DNA from: Carallia brachiata
Lineage: Eukaryota > Streptophyta > Magnoliopsida > Malpighiales > Rhizophoraceae
NCBI GenBank assembly: GCA_021464245.1
Contig: JADCRB010000028.1
Span: 6,057,067 to 6,121,066, forward strand
DNA: 64,000 nt
Reading direction: 5' to 3'
Part shown: positions 12,710 through 24,717 of the stretch, piece after piece
How positions within the stretch are numbered: the stretch's first letter is position 1
Layout: each line of letters begins with the position of its first letter
The notes under the pieces: generated by a model
What the model saw: the letters and a program-made list of their open reading frames with translations, nothing else
What the model was told of the DNA's origin: nothing
Database searches by the model: none
Translations under genes and position numbers: made by a program

Positions 12710-13230
12710 GCTTATCAAGAATCACTCAAAAACCCTAATCTTTCAATTCTCAATTCCACCTATCTCTCTCCATAAAACAAAAGAAGAAAGCCAAAAAAAA
12801 AAAAAAACCGAAACAATAGACACTACAAGGAACCCTTTTTTTTTTTTTTTTTGTAGATACCAAGAACCCATTAATGGACTGAGCTTAAAAAAAACCATAA
12901 AAACCAAAACTTTTCAAGATCAAGAAAAGGAGATAATAATACACGCTAATTCAGAAGAACCCATTTGTGGGTCGACCTTAAACCTACCTTTAAGAGCCAA
13001 AAAAAAATTATTAAGAAAAAAAAACACTAAGGAATGACAAGAAATTAATCTAATACATTCAGAATAACATAACTCTCAAGAAAGAAAAGTAAGCCATCAA
13101 AGATTTTCAATAAAATAAAAAAAAGAACTTTGCATGAAGAACGCTTCACTTACTTGGAAGAGAAAATAAAAATCGAATAACCGGAATCTGGGTTTTGTTG
13201 GGTTGGAAAGAAGGAGAACATTTGTTAACG
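12042..13230 (-). other. 5' leader exon and 5'UTR intron of the FLK-like gene
   Basis: On the minus strand a canonical donor GTAAGT lies at 13153-13148, and an acceptor CAG lies just before 12051, ten bases upstream of the ATG at 12041. The leader intron is therefore about 1.1 kb, typical for this gene family. It contains a GA microsatellite at 12674-12700 and several poly-A and poly-T runs. The transcription start is probably near 13.2 kb but no TATA box is obvious. Confidence 0.6.
12674..12700. repeat. GA microsatellite in the 5'UTR intron of the FLK-like gene
   Basis: A near-pure GA run of about 27 bases, followed by CAGAGAGA. GA/CT repeats near 5' ends are common in plant promoters and leaders. 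Confidence 0.85.
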
Positions 13231-15148
13231 AAGATTTTGTTTTCTCTCGGGGGATTTTTGAGTTCCCGCAGTCCTCATAAAATCTTGAATTTAAAGGGTG
13301 GGGATCCGTTGACGGTTACTTCTGAAATGACGAAACTAGCCCACCACTTTTTGGCATGCTTTGTGTTAATCTCCGGTGAGTGACGAGCTGGGGCTTAAAT
13401 GTGGGATAATCATTTGTGTCTGGCTCGGACATAACAATCCACACAATCTGTGAAGAATAACGTTGAATTCATCGCATGATAGTTTAATACTGTAAGTCTC
13501 TCCGTTAAATTTATGACAAAGTAAATTTTATAATTTACGATAAAAATTATCGGCCTCTTTTATAATTGTATAAAATAATCTTAAACTCATGGACAATATT
13601 TTTTTCTGCTCTATGAACATTAATGAATGAGTTTGTTACAGAAAAAAATAATATTAGAAATATTTTTTATTAATTATATTACATATAATTTGTAATCTAT
13701 TTTTTATAAAATTTTTAATAAAATCCTAATTTCAACTTAAAATAAAATAATAATTGTTATGAATTATATGTTAAAAGATACTACACTTAGTTAAAATATT
13801 GAAATAACATATATTATATAATATATCTAAAATATTTTATAGTTCTACCCACGTTACGTTTTAATTTTCCAAAGTTCACATGTCGTCGTTGATGATTTGT
13901 CCTTGTTCATTCACGATAGCCCACACTACGCGCTCATACATGAAAGGAAAACTGACTCCAAAAATATAAGAGCAATGAAAAAATCAAGCTAAATACTCTA
14001 GTTAATTCTCACTCAATTAGCTTACATGTGTTAATGCCAATAAAGTCCAATCGTATGATTGCATGGATTGTCTTGTGTGCTTCCAAGAGGTTGGACAATG
14101 CAGAAAATTTGCAGAAAGAACAGCTACAGTAACATCAAGTATCTTACAATTCTGGCATAAAAGATCAGAGCAGAAAGAGGAAATACAATAGCAATTGTCC
14201 CTCCCCTTTCATTTTTTTCAGGTACTGTCTCTCTACTCTACTATGTGCCTTTTTAGCAGCACTTTTATGGAAAACAATGCCTACCCACCAGTTCTAATTC
14301 TCAGTACAAAAGATACAAAAAAACAGTACAGATATGAAACTACTAACAAGCTGACATCAATATTTCCCTACTATTTTCTGACCATTCGTTGTCTTTGGCA
14401 TCTGCTTCCCGTGCCGTATTGGCAGCATTCATCAAATCATCGAATCTGTCAGACTTCCCCAACACAATCTCAATTTACCAATCAAAGGAAAGATATAATG
14501 ATAATCAGTAGTCATAACTGAAAAAAAAAAAATGATACTGTATATAATTTAGTTTTGATTAGCAGATATCAGTACAAAATGTAATCAATTGGAAAAAGCA
14601 AAGAGACATTGGAAGTACCTTTGCTTTCTGAACCAAGCGTCCTTTGTTCACATCTTTCCTGCCTACTGTGGAGGTCAATACTTCTGCTTATTCCGTGCAC
14701 AACAAACACCAATGGATAGAAATATAAAATCAGCTGAGGGTATTAGACAATTCTTGCCAATGAGGAAGGAGGGGATCGAGAGGTAACTCACTCTTCTTAG
14801 TAGCCGATCCATTGGCCAATGTATCAGTCCACATCTGATATCTGACATGTTAGCGCAGATATATCCGGCTAAGCTGGACCCAGGACCTCTTGGTGGTATA
14901 ACCTGGGATTATCGTTGGATGGAGCCCCGCAGCGTGGTGTGCCCATGTTGGGCTCTTGGGCTTGGGCCTAGATGTGAAGGGCTGATATTATCCTTATCAA
15001 GCAAAATTGGTGGTTCAAAGTAACATTGTTCTTATTTGTGCGATGTCAGGATTCTTGTGGGCTGATATTATCCCACTTGCCAACCCCATTATCAGAGAGA
15101 GAGAGAGAAAAGGAGCAGTTAGCGAAAAAAGTGTTCAATGATGCATAG
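13231..15148. other. Intergenic region with a possible repeat near 14.8-15.1 kb
   Basis: No gene is supported between the FLK-like leader and the LRAT-like gene. From about 14820 to 15080 the base composition becomes richer in G and C. A 15-base word GGGCTGATATTATCC occurs twice, near 14978 and 15059, and the segment has a TTGGGCTTGGGCC motif. This looks like a fragment of a mobile element, but I cannot identify its ends. Confidence 0.5.
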
Positions 15149-15747
15149 GAACTGTTCCCAGAAGAGGTAAGAAGTTCACAACTCGAAGATGGTGATCATA
15201 TCTATGTCCACAGGGCTAAAGGCTACTCTCATCATGGTTAGTTTCCTTTTTTGGCTTCTAAATGCTCAAAGTTTCTTTTATTCTGAAGCTTCCATCATTG
15301 TTAAATATGACTGTTTTCTCCCCTTTCATTTGTGGAAAACTATCCCAGGAATATACATAGGCAAGGAAAACGAAATCCAGTATGTCATTCACTTCAGTAA
15401 GGACATACCACCTTGCCGAAAATGCAGGCATAAAGCCAATCATCGTGCTCAATTGCACCTCTCTGACAGCAAAACCGCCCAAAGAAGTTGTGAAGATTGC
15501 CTATGAGTTGCTGGAAAATAAATTTGGAGAATATCACTTTCTCCTGAACAATTGCGAGGACTTTGCAACATTCTGCAAGACAGGAGTTGCCAGCAGTTCT
15601 CAGGGGGATTATGTTGCAAAGTCAGCACTAGCTGGTAGTGCAGTGCTTGTTGCTGGTGGTGCTGCGCTTGCTGCATTCTCCATTTGGTTCTTTGTTCGAA
15701 AGAATGAGCAAAAGAGGAAGAAACAGGAGTGTTCCCAGAAAGAATAG
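15149..15747 (+). pseudogene. LRAT/NC-domain protein gene, damaged
   Basis: The family is the plant LRAT (NC) domain proteins, NlpC/P60-like acyltransferase or hydrolase relatives. A first exon 15149-15236 encodes LEDGDHIYVHR and YSHHG, and a GT-AG intron leads to 15349 with IYIG and YVIHF, the conserved His block. The C-terminal part in another frame has KEVVKIAYELLE, NNCEDFATFCKTG and a membrane helix before the stop at 15745-15747. The middle segment with the catalytic Cys (a C-x-D-C-type motif) is absent, and the frame changes between about 15420 and 15460. A TAG at 15146-15148 sits immediately upstream in frame and no good ATG precedes it. Loss of start, active site and frame indicates a pseudogene. 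Confidence 0.75.
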
Positions 15748-15846
15748 ATGAATCCTTGCACCAAGTCTCCATATATAGATATATCAGTGAATAACTCGTC
15801 TCCATAATCGCACTGTCTCAACAGTGGACAACAACTACATGTTAAG

Positions 15847-16095
15847 TTCCTTGCGTAAATCAAGTGCAAACCAGCATTCCAAATTACAGTGCTTCTAAAT
15901 ACTCAAAGTCTCACATTGAGGAAAACTTACTAAATTACATAGAGCCTGAAATGCTCCCAAAGAATGGAACCAAATCATAAGATGACACACGTTAAATCTT
16001 GGGCAAGAAGTACCTCAAGGTTGAATCATCAACATTTACTATAAAGTGGAGGGAGGTTTGATAGGAAAATATGGGGCTACACTCTTGTGACCTGG
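15847..16095. repeat. Extra partial copy of the WAK 3' end and flank
   Basis: This segment matches about 755-1000 and also about 16205-16410. It includes the 3' flank and the final codons of the WAK last exon, then breaks off and is followed directly by sequence equivalent to position 643. The 3' end of the WAK block is thus present twice in tandem at the left of copy 2, a footprint of unequal exchange. Confidence 0.75.
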
Positions 16096-16371
16096 TGGAA
16101 ATCCTTATCGTTCCTAAGACTCATAAGGTGATAGCTTCTTGTACTAAGACACTTTTTTTTTTTTTTTTTTTTACTACTTGTGATTAATACAGATACTAAA
16201 GCATGCAGCGAGCCTTGCATATAACTAGTACAAACCAGCATTCTAAATTACAATGCTTCCAAGTACTCAAAGCCTCACGCTGACGAAAACTTACCGAATT
16301 ACATAGAGCCTGAAATGCTCCCAAAAGATGGAAGCAGTTCATACGAACATCAATCTATAAAGTGGAGGTTT

Positions 16372-19300
16372 GATGGGAAAATATAGTGCTACACTCTTGT
16401 GACCAGGTTGAACATGAAGTTGCTTCCCTTGGGCTAATTTGTCTTCCATATCAGAATAAGATGTGTCGCTATTTTGATGAATAATTGGAACATTTTGGGA
16501 TAGCTTGATCCTTTCCAGCTCCATGGAAACTTCTCTCATTGTAGGCCGATTCTTGCCACTCAAGTTCAAGCATCTTTCTGCAAGCTTTGCAACTGCTGTA
16601 ATTGCTTCTTCCCTGCCGTCCTTTGCCATCCGAACATCAAGCAACTCAAACATATTATTCTCTTCCATGGAAACCAGAAAATCTGACACCAAACTTTGTT
16701 TGTGATGAGAACTAGTCGAAGAGATGGGTTTTTTGCCAGTTAACAATTCAACAAGGATTACGCCAAAGCTATAAACATCACTTTTCTCTGTAACATGGCT
16801 GGACCGGAAATACTCCGGATCCAAGTAGCCAAATGTGCCTTGTACATGAGTTGTCAAATGTGTATCATCCATGGACAATGATTTGCAATGCCAAAATCTG
16901 ACACTTTTGCTCGACATTTCTCATCCAAAAGAATGTTCATAGACTTGACATCTCGATGATAAATTGGCAAGTGGGCTGCTGAGTGGCAGTAAGACAGAGC
17001 ATCAGCAATTTCGGCGGCAATCCGCAAGCGCATTTCCCATGTGAATATCAACTCTTCATTTGGTTCGTGGAGATGTTCAAAAAGTGTACCATTTGGAACA
17101 AACTCATAGACTAGTAATGGAACTGCTGTCTCCAAGCAACACCCCAATAGCCGAACAACATTTCTATGCGTAATCTGCGATAAGATTACTACCTCATTGA
17201 TAAATTGCTGCAATTTGCTTCGATCAACTACTTGGACCTTTTGATAGCCACAACTGTTCCATCTGTCAACATTCCTTTGAAAACGGTTCCCTGACCTCCT
17301 TGTCCAATGATTCTGTCCTTATTGTAGTTGTCCGTAGCTTTTTCGAGTTCTTTTGCAGGAAACAACTTGGTTTTCTCCACAATACCATGACCAGATGATA
17401 CTTCTTGTTGCAATAATAGACCACCATTCCGCTCGAAGTGTTTTAGCCTGGCCTGCTCTTCATTTCTTTTCTTGGCTGCCTTGTATATCAACCATGCAAC
17501 TGCAACTAGTAAGATGACACCAAGGCCTGCACTGCAACCTATCGCAATCCAAAAATTATAATTTAATATACCTTCAAATGGAATAAATGAAACTAAAAAA
17601 ATTTAAAGAGTATGCATACCTGCAATGATAACTCCACCACGAGACTTTCTGTGGTAAGTGTTATGCAGGCGGCAAAATTTGCTTTTATCAGTTTCATACC
17701 CAGCAGGACATGTGGAGCAGTTCTTATTTTCTGGTGCATTCATGCAAATGATCTGACAGTCATACGTTTTCAGATCATTGCTAGACTTATCACCATCTGT
17801 CAGTCAACGAGATGTCGCAAGTTATATATTTTTGCAACACAAGGCAAGGAAACAGGAAAAGATTAGCTAGTATGAAATCTATATTGCATCATCATGCAAG
17901 CAAATATGGGAATAGTTGACATCTGATGACGGCAGTTACTTAAGGCCAATATTTCCTCCTTTAATGTGTGTTTAAATGGACCTCAGATTGACTCGGTAAT
18001 CGCATAGGAAAAGATGAGTGAATGCGTATATGTTATTCTAGAGAAGGATTGATAATGTATACATCACTCTTGCAAATGGATTAGGCGATTAGCGTCTTAA
18101 ACCTACCGATAAAGGATGCTACAAATGTAATTGCAATCTTGAATTAAAGAGTCGTTCCTGCAATTTACTAGTTCCTCACAAAATATGCCTCATTCTCACC
18201 ATTAGCACCTTAATATTCAAATAGTTCAAGCGCCTTCCATTTTAAGTTTAATGCACTATAAAAATGTAAGTGGGACACTAATTGTTGCTATGGTGTTGAG
18301 TTTGAGATGTTTTTGATACTCTAACTGATCATTTCTGAATAGCAATTCAAATAGAAATGAAGATATTATAGAAAATCAAGTAAAGAGAAAAGAATTGTTC
18401 TGATCATTGAACATTCAAGGTTCTTCCCTTTGGTTACTTGTTATTTAACAAGAGTATTAATATTTCAATGGTTGGTTAACATGACATGCCGCATTATTAA
18501 CCTACATCAAAGGAACCAAATCCAAAATCAATCCATACCCTCGCATCCTTCATACAAAAAATAATCTTCATCAATGGACGATGAAGAACTGCAAATACGC
18601 ACGTAGCTCGAGCCCAGGTCCTTCCAACAAAGGCCACTGCCACTGCAAACAGTCCCTGAACCATCCTCCAAACCATTATGATGCCCTTTGTGCACTCCCC
18701 AGTCTAGCAGGGCAGGAATGTGTTTCATACCTTTCTCTACCTGGGAATTGCCTCACGGTAGTCAAATGTGTTATGCTCGGTAATGAAAGCCCATATGCAA
18801 TGCTGTTCAGGCTACCATACCTGCTTTGTCCTCATCCACTTTGAAATACCTGAGGTTTGGTGGAATCACTGTCTGGCAGCATCGCCACCGTAGCAACCGG
18901 ATATTGGTTGCTTTCATTACCATCGCAGAGTGAAACACACCCACCAGTATATTTCTCATCATCTGCAAGCATGAACACAAACCGATTACAAGCTACAGCT
19001 ACAAACCTGTTCCTGTAGTCTGTATAGTTAAACGGGGTACTTAATAGATTGACCCCCTTGTAATGGCTAGAGGAATTGTTGCAGCTCACTGTTATGACTG
19101 GATTGTTGACACGAACATAGCCTAAGAGTGAAATATTCAGGATTTCCATATTGATGCTACTTAAAAAGGGCCTGAAAGTGCCTGAAGAGCTGTTGCAAGT
19201 AACAGCAAAACCCTCCTTCATGTAACAGCCTTTGCCTATACCAAAGGGAAAAGGAATGATCACACCACCACAAGTTCTGTTACACTCATGATTTCCAAGA

Positions 19301-19377
19301 GATTCTGCTACTGCCAGTAATAAAGCTATGGCCAGGAATAGTAACAAGATGAGGTGAACCGCCAACCGGATGCCCAT
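16372..19377 (-). pseudogene. Wall-associated-kinase-like gene, frameshifted paralogue (WAK-B)
   Basis: A tandem paralogue of WAK-A with the same three-exon plan. The signal peptide starts at the ATG at 19377, and the GUB_WAK region, EGF-like exon (about 17630-17800), membrane helix and kinase are all recognisable. The frame is broken repeatedly. Two single-base losses lie near 18885-18900, where WAK-A has PDCYG. Further disruption lies near 18740-18835. One loss lies near 17235, in the A-run after VAIKRSK. One lies near 16880, just after DFGIA, in the activation loop. The kinase catalytic motifs themselves (HRD, DFG) are intact as text. No full protein can be made by ordinary splicing, so I call a pseudogene. 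All the breaks I could place are deletions, which leaves a small possibility of sequence error. Confidence 0.85.
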
Positions 19378-19379
19378 TA

Positions 19380-20245
19380 TTTTCTCTATGGCACTCTCCC
19401 CGCAATTTCTCGAGAAGTTTCTGTATATTGATCATTAGTTCAATATCATGTTTGATGCAAACCAATGTTGAATTATAGTTAGTTTGGGTGGTTCTCTTTG
19501 TTCCACCTAGCATCCCATCAATAATCTACTGTTAAAAAGAGCACATTCAATTGTCCCAATTCACAGGCTGGTGCAGTATCAATTGTGCGAAAAGGGAGTC
19601 TGAAATGGAGATGACTACGAGGCAACTTGATCACAACTTTAACAAAGGTGAAGACACTAGTTAGTGGATTTAAAAGAAAAAAGATTCGAAAGTAACAAAG
19701 GATGAAATATGCAGAAAACACGTGTCTTCTGAATTTGACTGGAAAGAAATACTACATGAAACCTCGGAAAATTCCAAGGAAAGCAGTCACTATTGTATCA
19801 TGTAAACATTCTCAACACTACCACCATTAAAAGAAGCAAAGCAACTAAGAAAAGATATCATGAACAATTATTAGGACTAAAATAGAGTGCAATTTCTTAT
19901 TCATATGCTTGAAAACAAAAAGTTCCCTAAATCCCTAGATAAGATACTGAAAAACACATATCACATAGTACAGAAATATCACCACAAAAGTTGATGGGAT
20001 TACCCGGTGGCCTCTGTTGTAGTTCCTTGCATATAAGTGACAGGTAAGTCCTCTTATAAATCCTTAGTGATCGATAAGCACTTTCCAACTTTGGACTTTG
20101 ACACAAGGACTTTTCTAACCTACAAAAGAAAAAAAAGAAAAAAGTTGTTGGGGTTAGAGGGACTTCAAAGTTGAACCATTGTTATTTGCCAAAAAAGTAG
20201 AGGTTAAGAATGGCAATGTCATGCCACTCTAGGATAGTAATCTTG
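19380..20245. other. Upstream flank of WAK-B
   Basis: No gene. It is homologous to 4015-4750 of copy 1. The position equivalent to the TRIM insertion point is near 20240-20250, where the flanks run on without interruption. Confidence 0.6.
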
Positions 20246-20249
20246 TTGA

Positions 20250-20480
20250 CGATGAAGAGGCCCCTCATGGGCCATTAATAAAGTAAAATTTGTTGGGATT
20301 TTGCTGATCCCTTACATTTACGTGTCAACTTCTCTCATTGTAAGCCTCTTATCGTGATCCATGCTCAATTGTCATTTTTCACAGCCTTCTTTGGTACTCG
20401 ACCATCAAGCACTTCAGACAAATGAGCGGAAAGAAGGGAAGCAGGAAACACGTCATCAAACTTGGTTGGCATTCAAGTTG
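20250..20480 (-). pseudogene. Kinase C-terminal fragment, copy 2
   Basis: Counterpart of the fragment at 5275-5512, further degraded. The reverse strand still shows the region equivalent to the RPTMREV kinase tail, but the frame is interrupted. Confidence 0.5.
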
Positions 20481-20845
20481 CTTTGTTTTTTTTTTTTTTC
20501 CAAGATAAGGATTCAAACTAGTTAAAATGGATTCTTGACCAGTTTTTCAGTTGGGGCGAGCACTTTTTTGTCTTAAATTTTTATGAATTTTAATCGTTAA
20601 GTTTTAATAGTTTTATGTTTTCATTTGAGTTTAAACCATTGATATTTTTTAAAAATATATTTTTCTATCGATAAAAATTAGTCAAGTCCTTAAAATTTGT
20701 ATCTTGATCAAACGAAAGTTACAAAAAAATTATGTTTCCACAGATTTTTTTTTTACTGTTCTATTTGGAGAAATCTTTTTTTTTTTTTCAACTTAAAGAA
20801 CTTTGACCAATTTCGGTTGAAAGAAAAATGAATTTGTAGAGAATT

Positions 20846-21121
20846 TTTAAACTAGTGATGCATTGCAATAGTGGACAATAGCATGATAAAATAGCTAAAA
20901 CATTGTAGATTTGTAGCATTCTTATCTTCCAATCCTCATGGTGGATCACTAATGGCATGCCAAAAATGGCCTATCCGTCCTTGTCATCTAACGAGGTGTT
21001 ACTGTGTCCTACCAGTCATGGCAGAAACCTCGCCAGAAACGTAAACCCACCCCAAATCTAGGCCAACATGTGCATCGAAAAACCTCCCCATAAACAAGTA
21101 CAAGCAATTACATTTTTCCAT
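20846..21121. other. Junction between WAK block copy 2 and the Alba-type gene
   Basis: No feature. It should hold the rest of the Alba-type gene if that gene were complete, but no matching exon is visible on the minus strand. Confidence 0.5.
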
Positions 21122-22126
21122 ATAACTTGCCCATCCCCAGGGCTGACTGCTCAACCTCACTATGCTGCTGTCTATATCTCTGCAACAAAGGGGAGACATG
21201 TTTAGAAGCAGAAGCCACAGACGCCTAAGCGGAAATATGCTAAGCATGCATTTTGGAGATATCATAATAACTAAATCATTAGCAAACTATAAAATTGTTC
21301 TTTCAATTACATGTTAAACATTAAGTTAATGCATGAAACCTCTTCTGATGTCAAGCTCAACCACATTTCAAAGAACTCCAACAGATGTTAACCACTAGTC
21401 CATAAAATTTCCAACACAGAACAAGAATAGCACCCCCTTAAAGAGGATCTGATCATATATCTGAAGCATGTATCTATGGCGATAGCACAAGCGAAGAAAG
21501 GAAATCAGAAACCACAGTTCCAAATTTCCATTCTTGTACTCCCACAGTTCCTTATAGAGCAAGAGATATAAAGCACATCATTTTATCATTAATTTCCTTA
21601 TTGGTGAAATAACCATTACGTGGAAGACATCAATTCTTCACCAGTACAAAGGATTCTTCTCAATCCCATTGATTTTTTTGACAAAAGACTAGAGATTTTT
21701 AACGTCAACACGCTGCCGCGCCAAATTGATCAACACCATTGTCCTTAAATCACGAAGCGGACTTCAATTAAATTTGTGATTAAAACTTTGTTGTTATCAC
21801 TAAACGTCAATTTGGAAAGAAACACAAAACAAAACATGAGACAAACAAAACATCAAACATATCCCAAGAAATAGAAAAACAAAAGAGACAAAGAGGACAA
21901 GAACATCATGCTAACCCCCCAAAGGAAGACAAAACAAACACCAAATCCAGGAACCCCATTAAGGAAAAACGCATACTTTGGCCAGATTAACACAAAAGAA
22001 GAGGGGTTTCTTGGTGTTGGACACTTGAATCCTGTTCTTCTTCTGTAATGACTGAGCCGCCGCTGCTGCCGGAGCCGAGGCGAGCGCTTCCAGTGCGGCT
22101 GCTGGGGTTACTGTCTCCACCGTCAT
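21122..22126 (-). pseudogene. Alba DNA/RNA-binding domain gene, 3' truncated
   Basis: The family is the short plant Alba proteins (At2g34160 and At3g04620 type), which bind nucleic acid. Exon 1 is 22126-21977, starts with an Ala-rich leader and ends KKNRIQVSNTKKPLFF-CVNLAK, a near-perfect match to the family. A GTATGC donor follows. Exon 2 starts at 21179 and gives RYRQQHSEVEQSALGM, corresponding to the conserved helix, with a Met-to-Arg change and others. After ALGM the family sequence stops: the next bases are G then GCAAGT, which could be a GC donor, but no downstream exon is found before the WAK block begins. The second half of the Alba fold is missing, so the gene is probably dead. Confidence 0.75.
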
Positions 22127-22959
22127 TCTCTCTCTGTTTCTTACACTTTCTCTGGCTTGTCTACAGAACCGAGCGGGAAAGTTGGGGCTTCTTGAAGAAA
22201 AACGACCGATGGGTTCGTTGAAGTACAGGAAACCGTTACGTCGGTTTTGGTTGGCCTGACGTTTAATAGGGAGATATAATTTATTAAATAATATTTAATA
22301 ATGTATTGAATTTTATTTTTTAAGTTTGATTATTTAATACATTCATCTCATTTTAAATTCACAAAAAAATATCCCCCTAAATATTTTCTGTTTTTTTATT
22401 AATCGGTTTTTTTTTTTTTTTTTTGGTCAAATTATTAATGAATCCATTTATTTTCATTATGAATCCATTCATTTTTGAATTTGGGTAATGGGAACTTGGA
22501 TGGGTTGGGCTTTGAATGCGGAACCAGGTCTTGAAATTGGGAGTCAACAAGCAAGCTCGTTATTCTTGTTGGCTGCATATAATACATAAGACAAGATATG
22601 ATAGTATTAAATAGGTTTTTTTTTCTTTCATATATATATAATTATTGAATTAGAGTAACTTCTCCTATGCTCTCCCGTCACGTATCGAGCACGATTAGCT
22701 TATGTACATTTAATGTTTAATTTAGTCAAATATAGGTTATATATGTCTATGCCAAACAATTCGCAAAAACAAAAACAAGCCAAAAAAAAAAAAAATCTTT
22801 TGGTATAGTTTTGTTTTTGTCCCAAAAATTGGAAATTGACTGCGAAAGGTAAGGAACAATAAGCTTGGACGACGTCAATACATTACATCTTACGTTCTCT
22901 TTTGGCATGCTTGGGTTATTGGGTATGGCAATTGCTATTTACAAACCGCGCTGTTACGC

Positions 22960-23003
22960 CACTCAAGGCAACAATTTTGACACTTAAGGCAACGGTTTTG
23001 ACT
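22960..23003. repeat. Short tandem repeat, about 21 bases, two copies
   Basis: Two adjacent units built on AAGGCAAC and TTTTGAC, differing at a few positions. It lies about 830 bases upstream of the Alba-type start, so it could be in its distal promoter. Confidence 0.6.
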
Positions 23004-23768
23004 TGTGTGAAATGAAAATGCGTGTGTAACTGATAAATTCCAGAGTGGTATTCGAAAGCTTTTTTTTTTTTTTTGGTTAATTGAATTGATGAAGGGGACA
23101 TTTTTTTTTTTTTTTTAATGAACGAGGTCTGGAATTCCCAGAAGTTATAACGTATTTGAATTGGTTCCAACTTATTGGCCAGCGTACAAATATAAAAGGC
23201 TTAAAAGCCATGAAAATGTTCCCATACGTGGGGGCTTGGCCCACTCAAATTTATCTAGAGCTCAGCCCAAATCAGATTATGAATTGGGTTTCTCCAATCA
23301 AGATCAGAAGTGGCCCAACTTGCTAGAGTCATTCTTCTTCTTTTTTTTGACAGAATGCTAGAGCCATTCCAACATAGATTTCTATCGAACTTAATGCAGA
23401 TTGTTGGCTTCTGTATTCGCCCCCTAATAAAAAGTGTTCACCACCGTCGTCTTATGTGTTTGAGATGGTAAAAAAGACACCTTCCTTATTAGAAATTTTA
23501 AGTTCATTATTTGTCAAATTAAGTGGTGGAACTACATATATATTAGTTTTGTGGGGTCACAAATAATTCATTGGTACTTGTTGGATTGTTAAAATTTACT
23601 CCCATGTGGGTTTAGTATAGGTAATCCTGTATTTTATATGGTAGTGTAATACAATATTTTCTAACGGACTTGTAGAATATCGCCTTACTCACTCTTTTTT
23701 TTTAAAAAAAAAAAAAAATAGTGTTCAAACACTAAAATGGAGTCGGCGTTGCGAAAGTTGGGCCATTA

Positions 23769-23862
23769 TTGGCTTGCCCTTTTATGTGCAAAAAGGAAAG
23801 GGATTATACAAAGGTCAGCATTGGCTTGCCCTTTTGTGTGCAAAAAGGAAAGGGATTATACA
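23769..23862. repeat. Tandem repeat, 52-base period, two copies
   Basis: The unit begins TTGGCTTGCCC and includes GTGCAAAAAGGAAAGGG and ATTATACAA. The two copies at 23769 and 23821 differ at about one position over 42 shared bases, so the duplication is young. Confidence 0.85.
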
Positions 23863-24717
23863 ATCCAAATATCACACGTGAGAGGAAGTTTGTCGGTGAT
23901 TGAGGTCGACAATTGCCAGATCAAAAAATTTGCCTAAAGCAGAAATCAAGAATGGGGACAACAGTATCTTATATGGTGTTGTCGTCATGTCCTGTGTGGA
24001 CACAATGAGATTATGAAAAAAAATGCATGTCTTGCAAGAACATGTACACGTGCCCTTCTTGCTTGGGAAATCAGAGAAATTATAAGCGAAGAGAAATCTC
24101 AACAATTTCAAATAAATAGCATATTCCTAGACTTTTACACCATATCTCAATCTCAAATTTCAAGATAATGTGTTTATTGTTGATCTCTTCTTCAAAATTA
24201 TTTTTTTATTCCCATCCTTTCTAATGTAAGATTTACACGTACTTGATATCTCATCACAACAAGAGCACACAACCCAACAAACTATAGGATTGGAAAAATA
24301 TATATATATGGTAAGGGAAAAAAGATTTATTCCATATTGCAGAATTATAAAACAATATCTCTGCACAAATTAACTAGTTGTCTTGTAGTGCCTCATTTTT
24401 CATTGATTTTTTTTTTAAAAAAAATTTCTCCCATGATCAGAATGCACTGGGCATAGACTACAAAAATGGACGATAATATTCTGTCTTGTAAACCTTATCT
24501 TCTCCTCATCCTCATGATAAACCACCCCCTTGACCCTTTCTTTCACTGAGGAAAAAGTTGATCTATTTTTGCCGAAAAATACCCTTTAATCTCAGAATTA
24601 TAATTGGAATGACATAGTTACGAAATGAGAAATGGATTGCTGATTTCATTTTCCTATTCTGTTAGTTGTAGAACTAGAAGTGTTTTAATTTTCAGATCAG
24701 TGCCCCCTATTGGGTTT

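Larger units (their letters stand above)
16095..20845. repeat. Duplicated WAK block, copy 2
   Basis: Direct repeat of about 643-6165, lying some 15.4 kb away in the same orientation. It contains the WAK-B pseudogene and the kinase-tail fragment at 20250-20480, and it lacks the TRIM-like insertion. Its right end abuts the truncated Alba-type gene. Confidence 0.8.
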
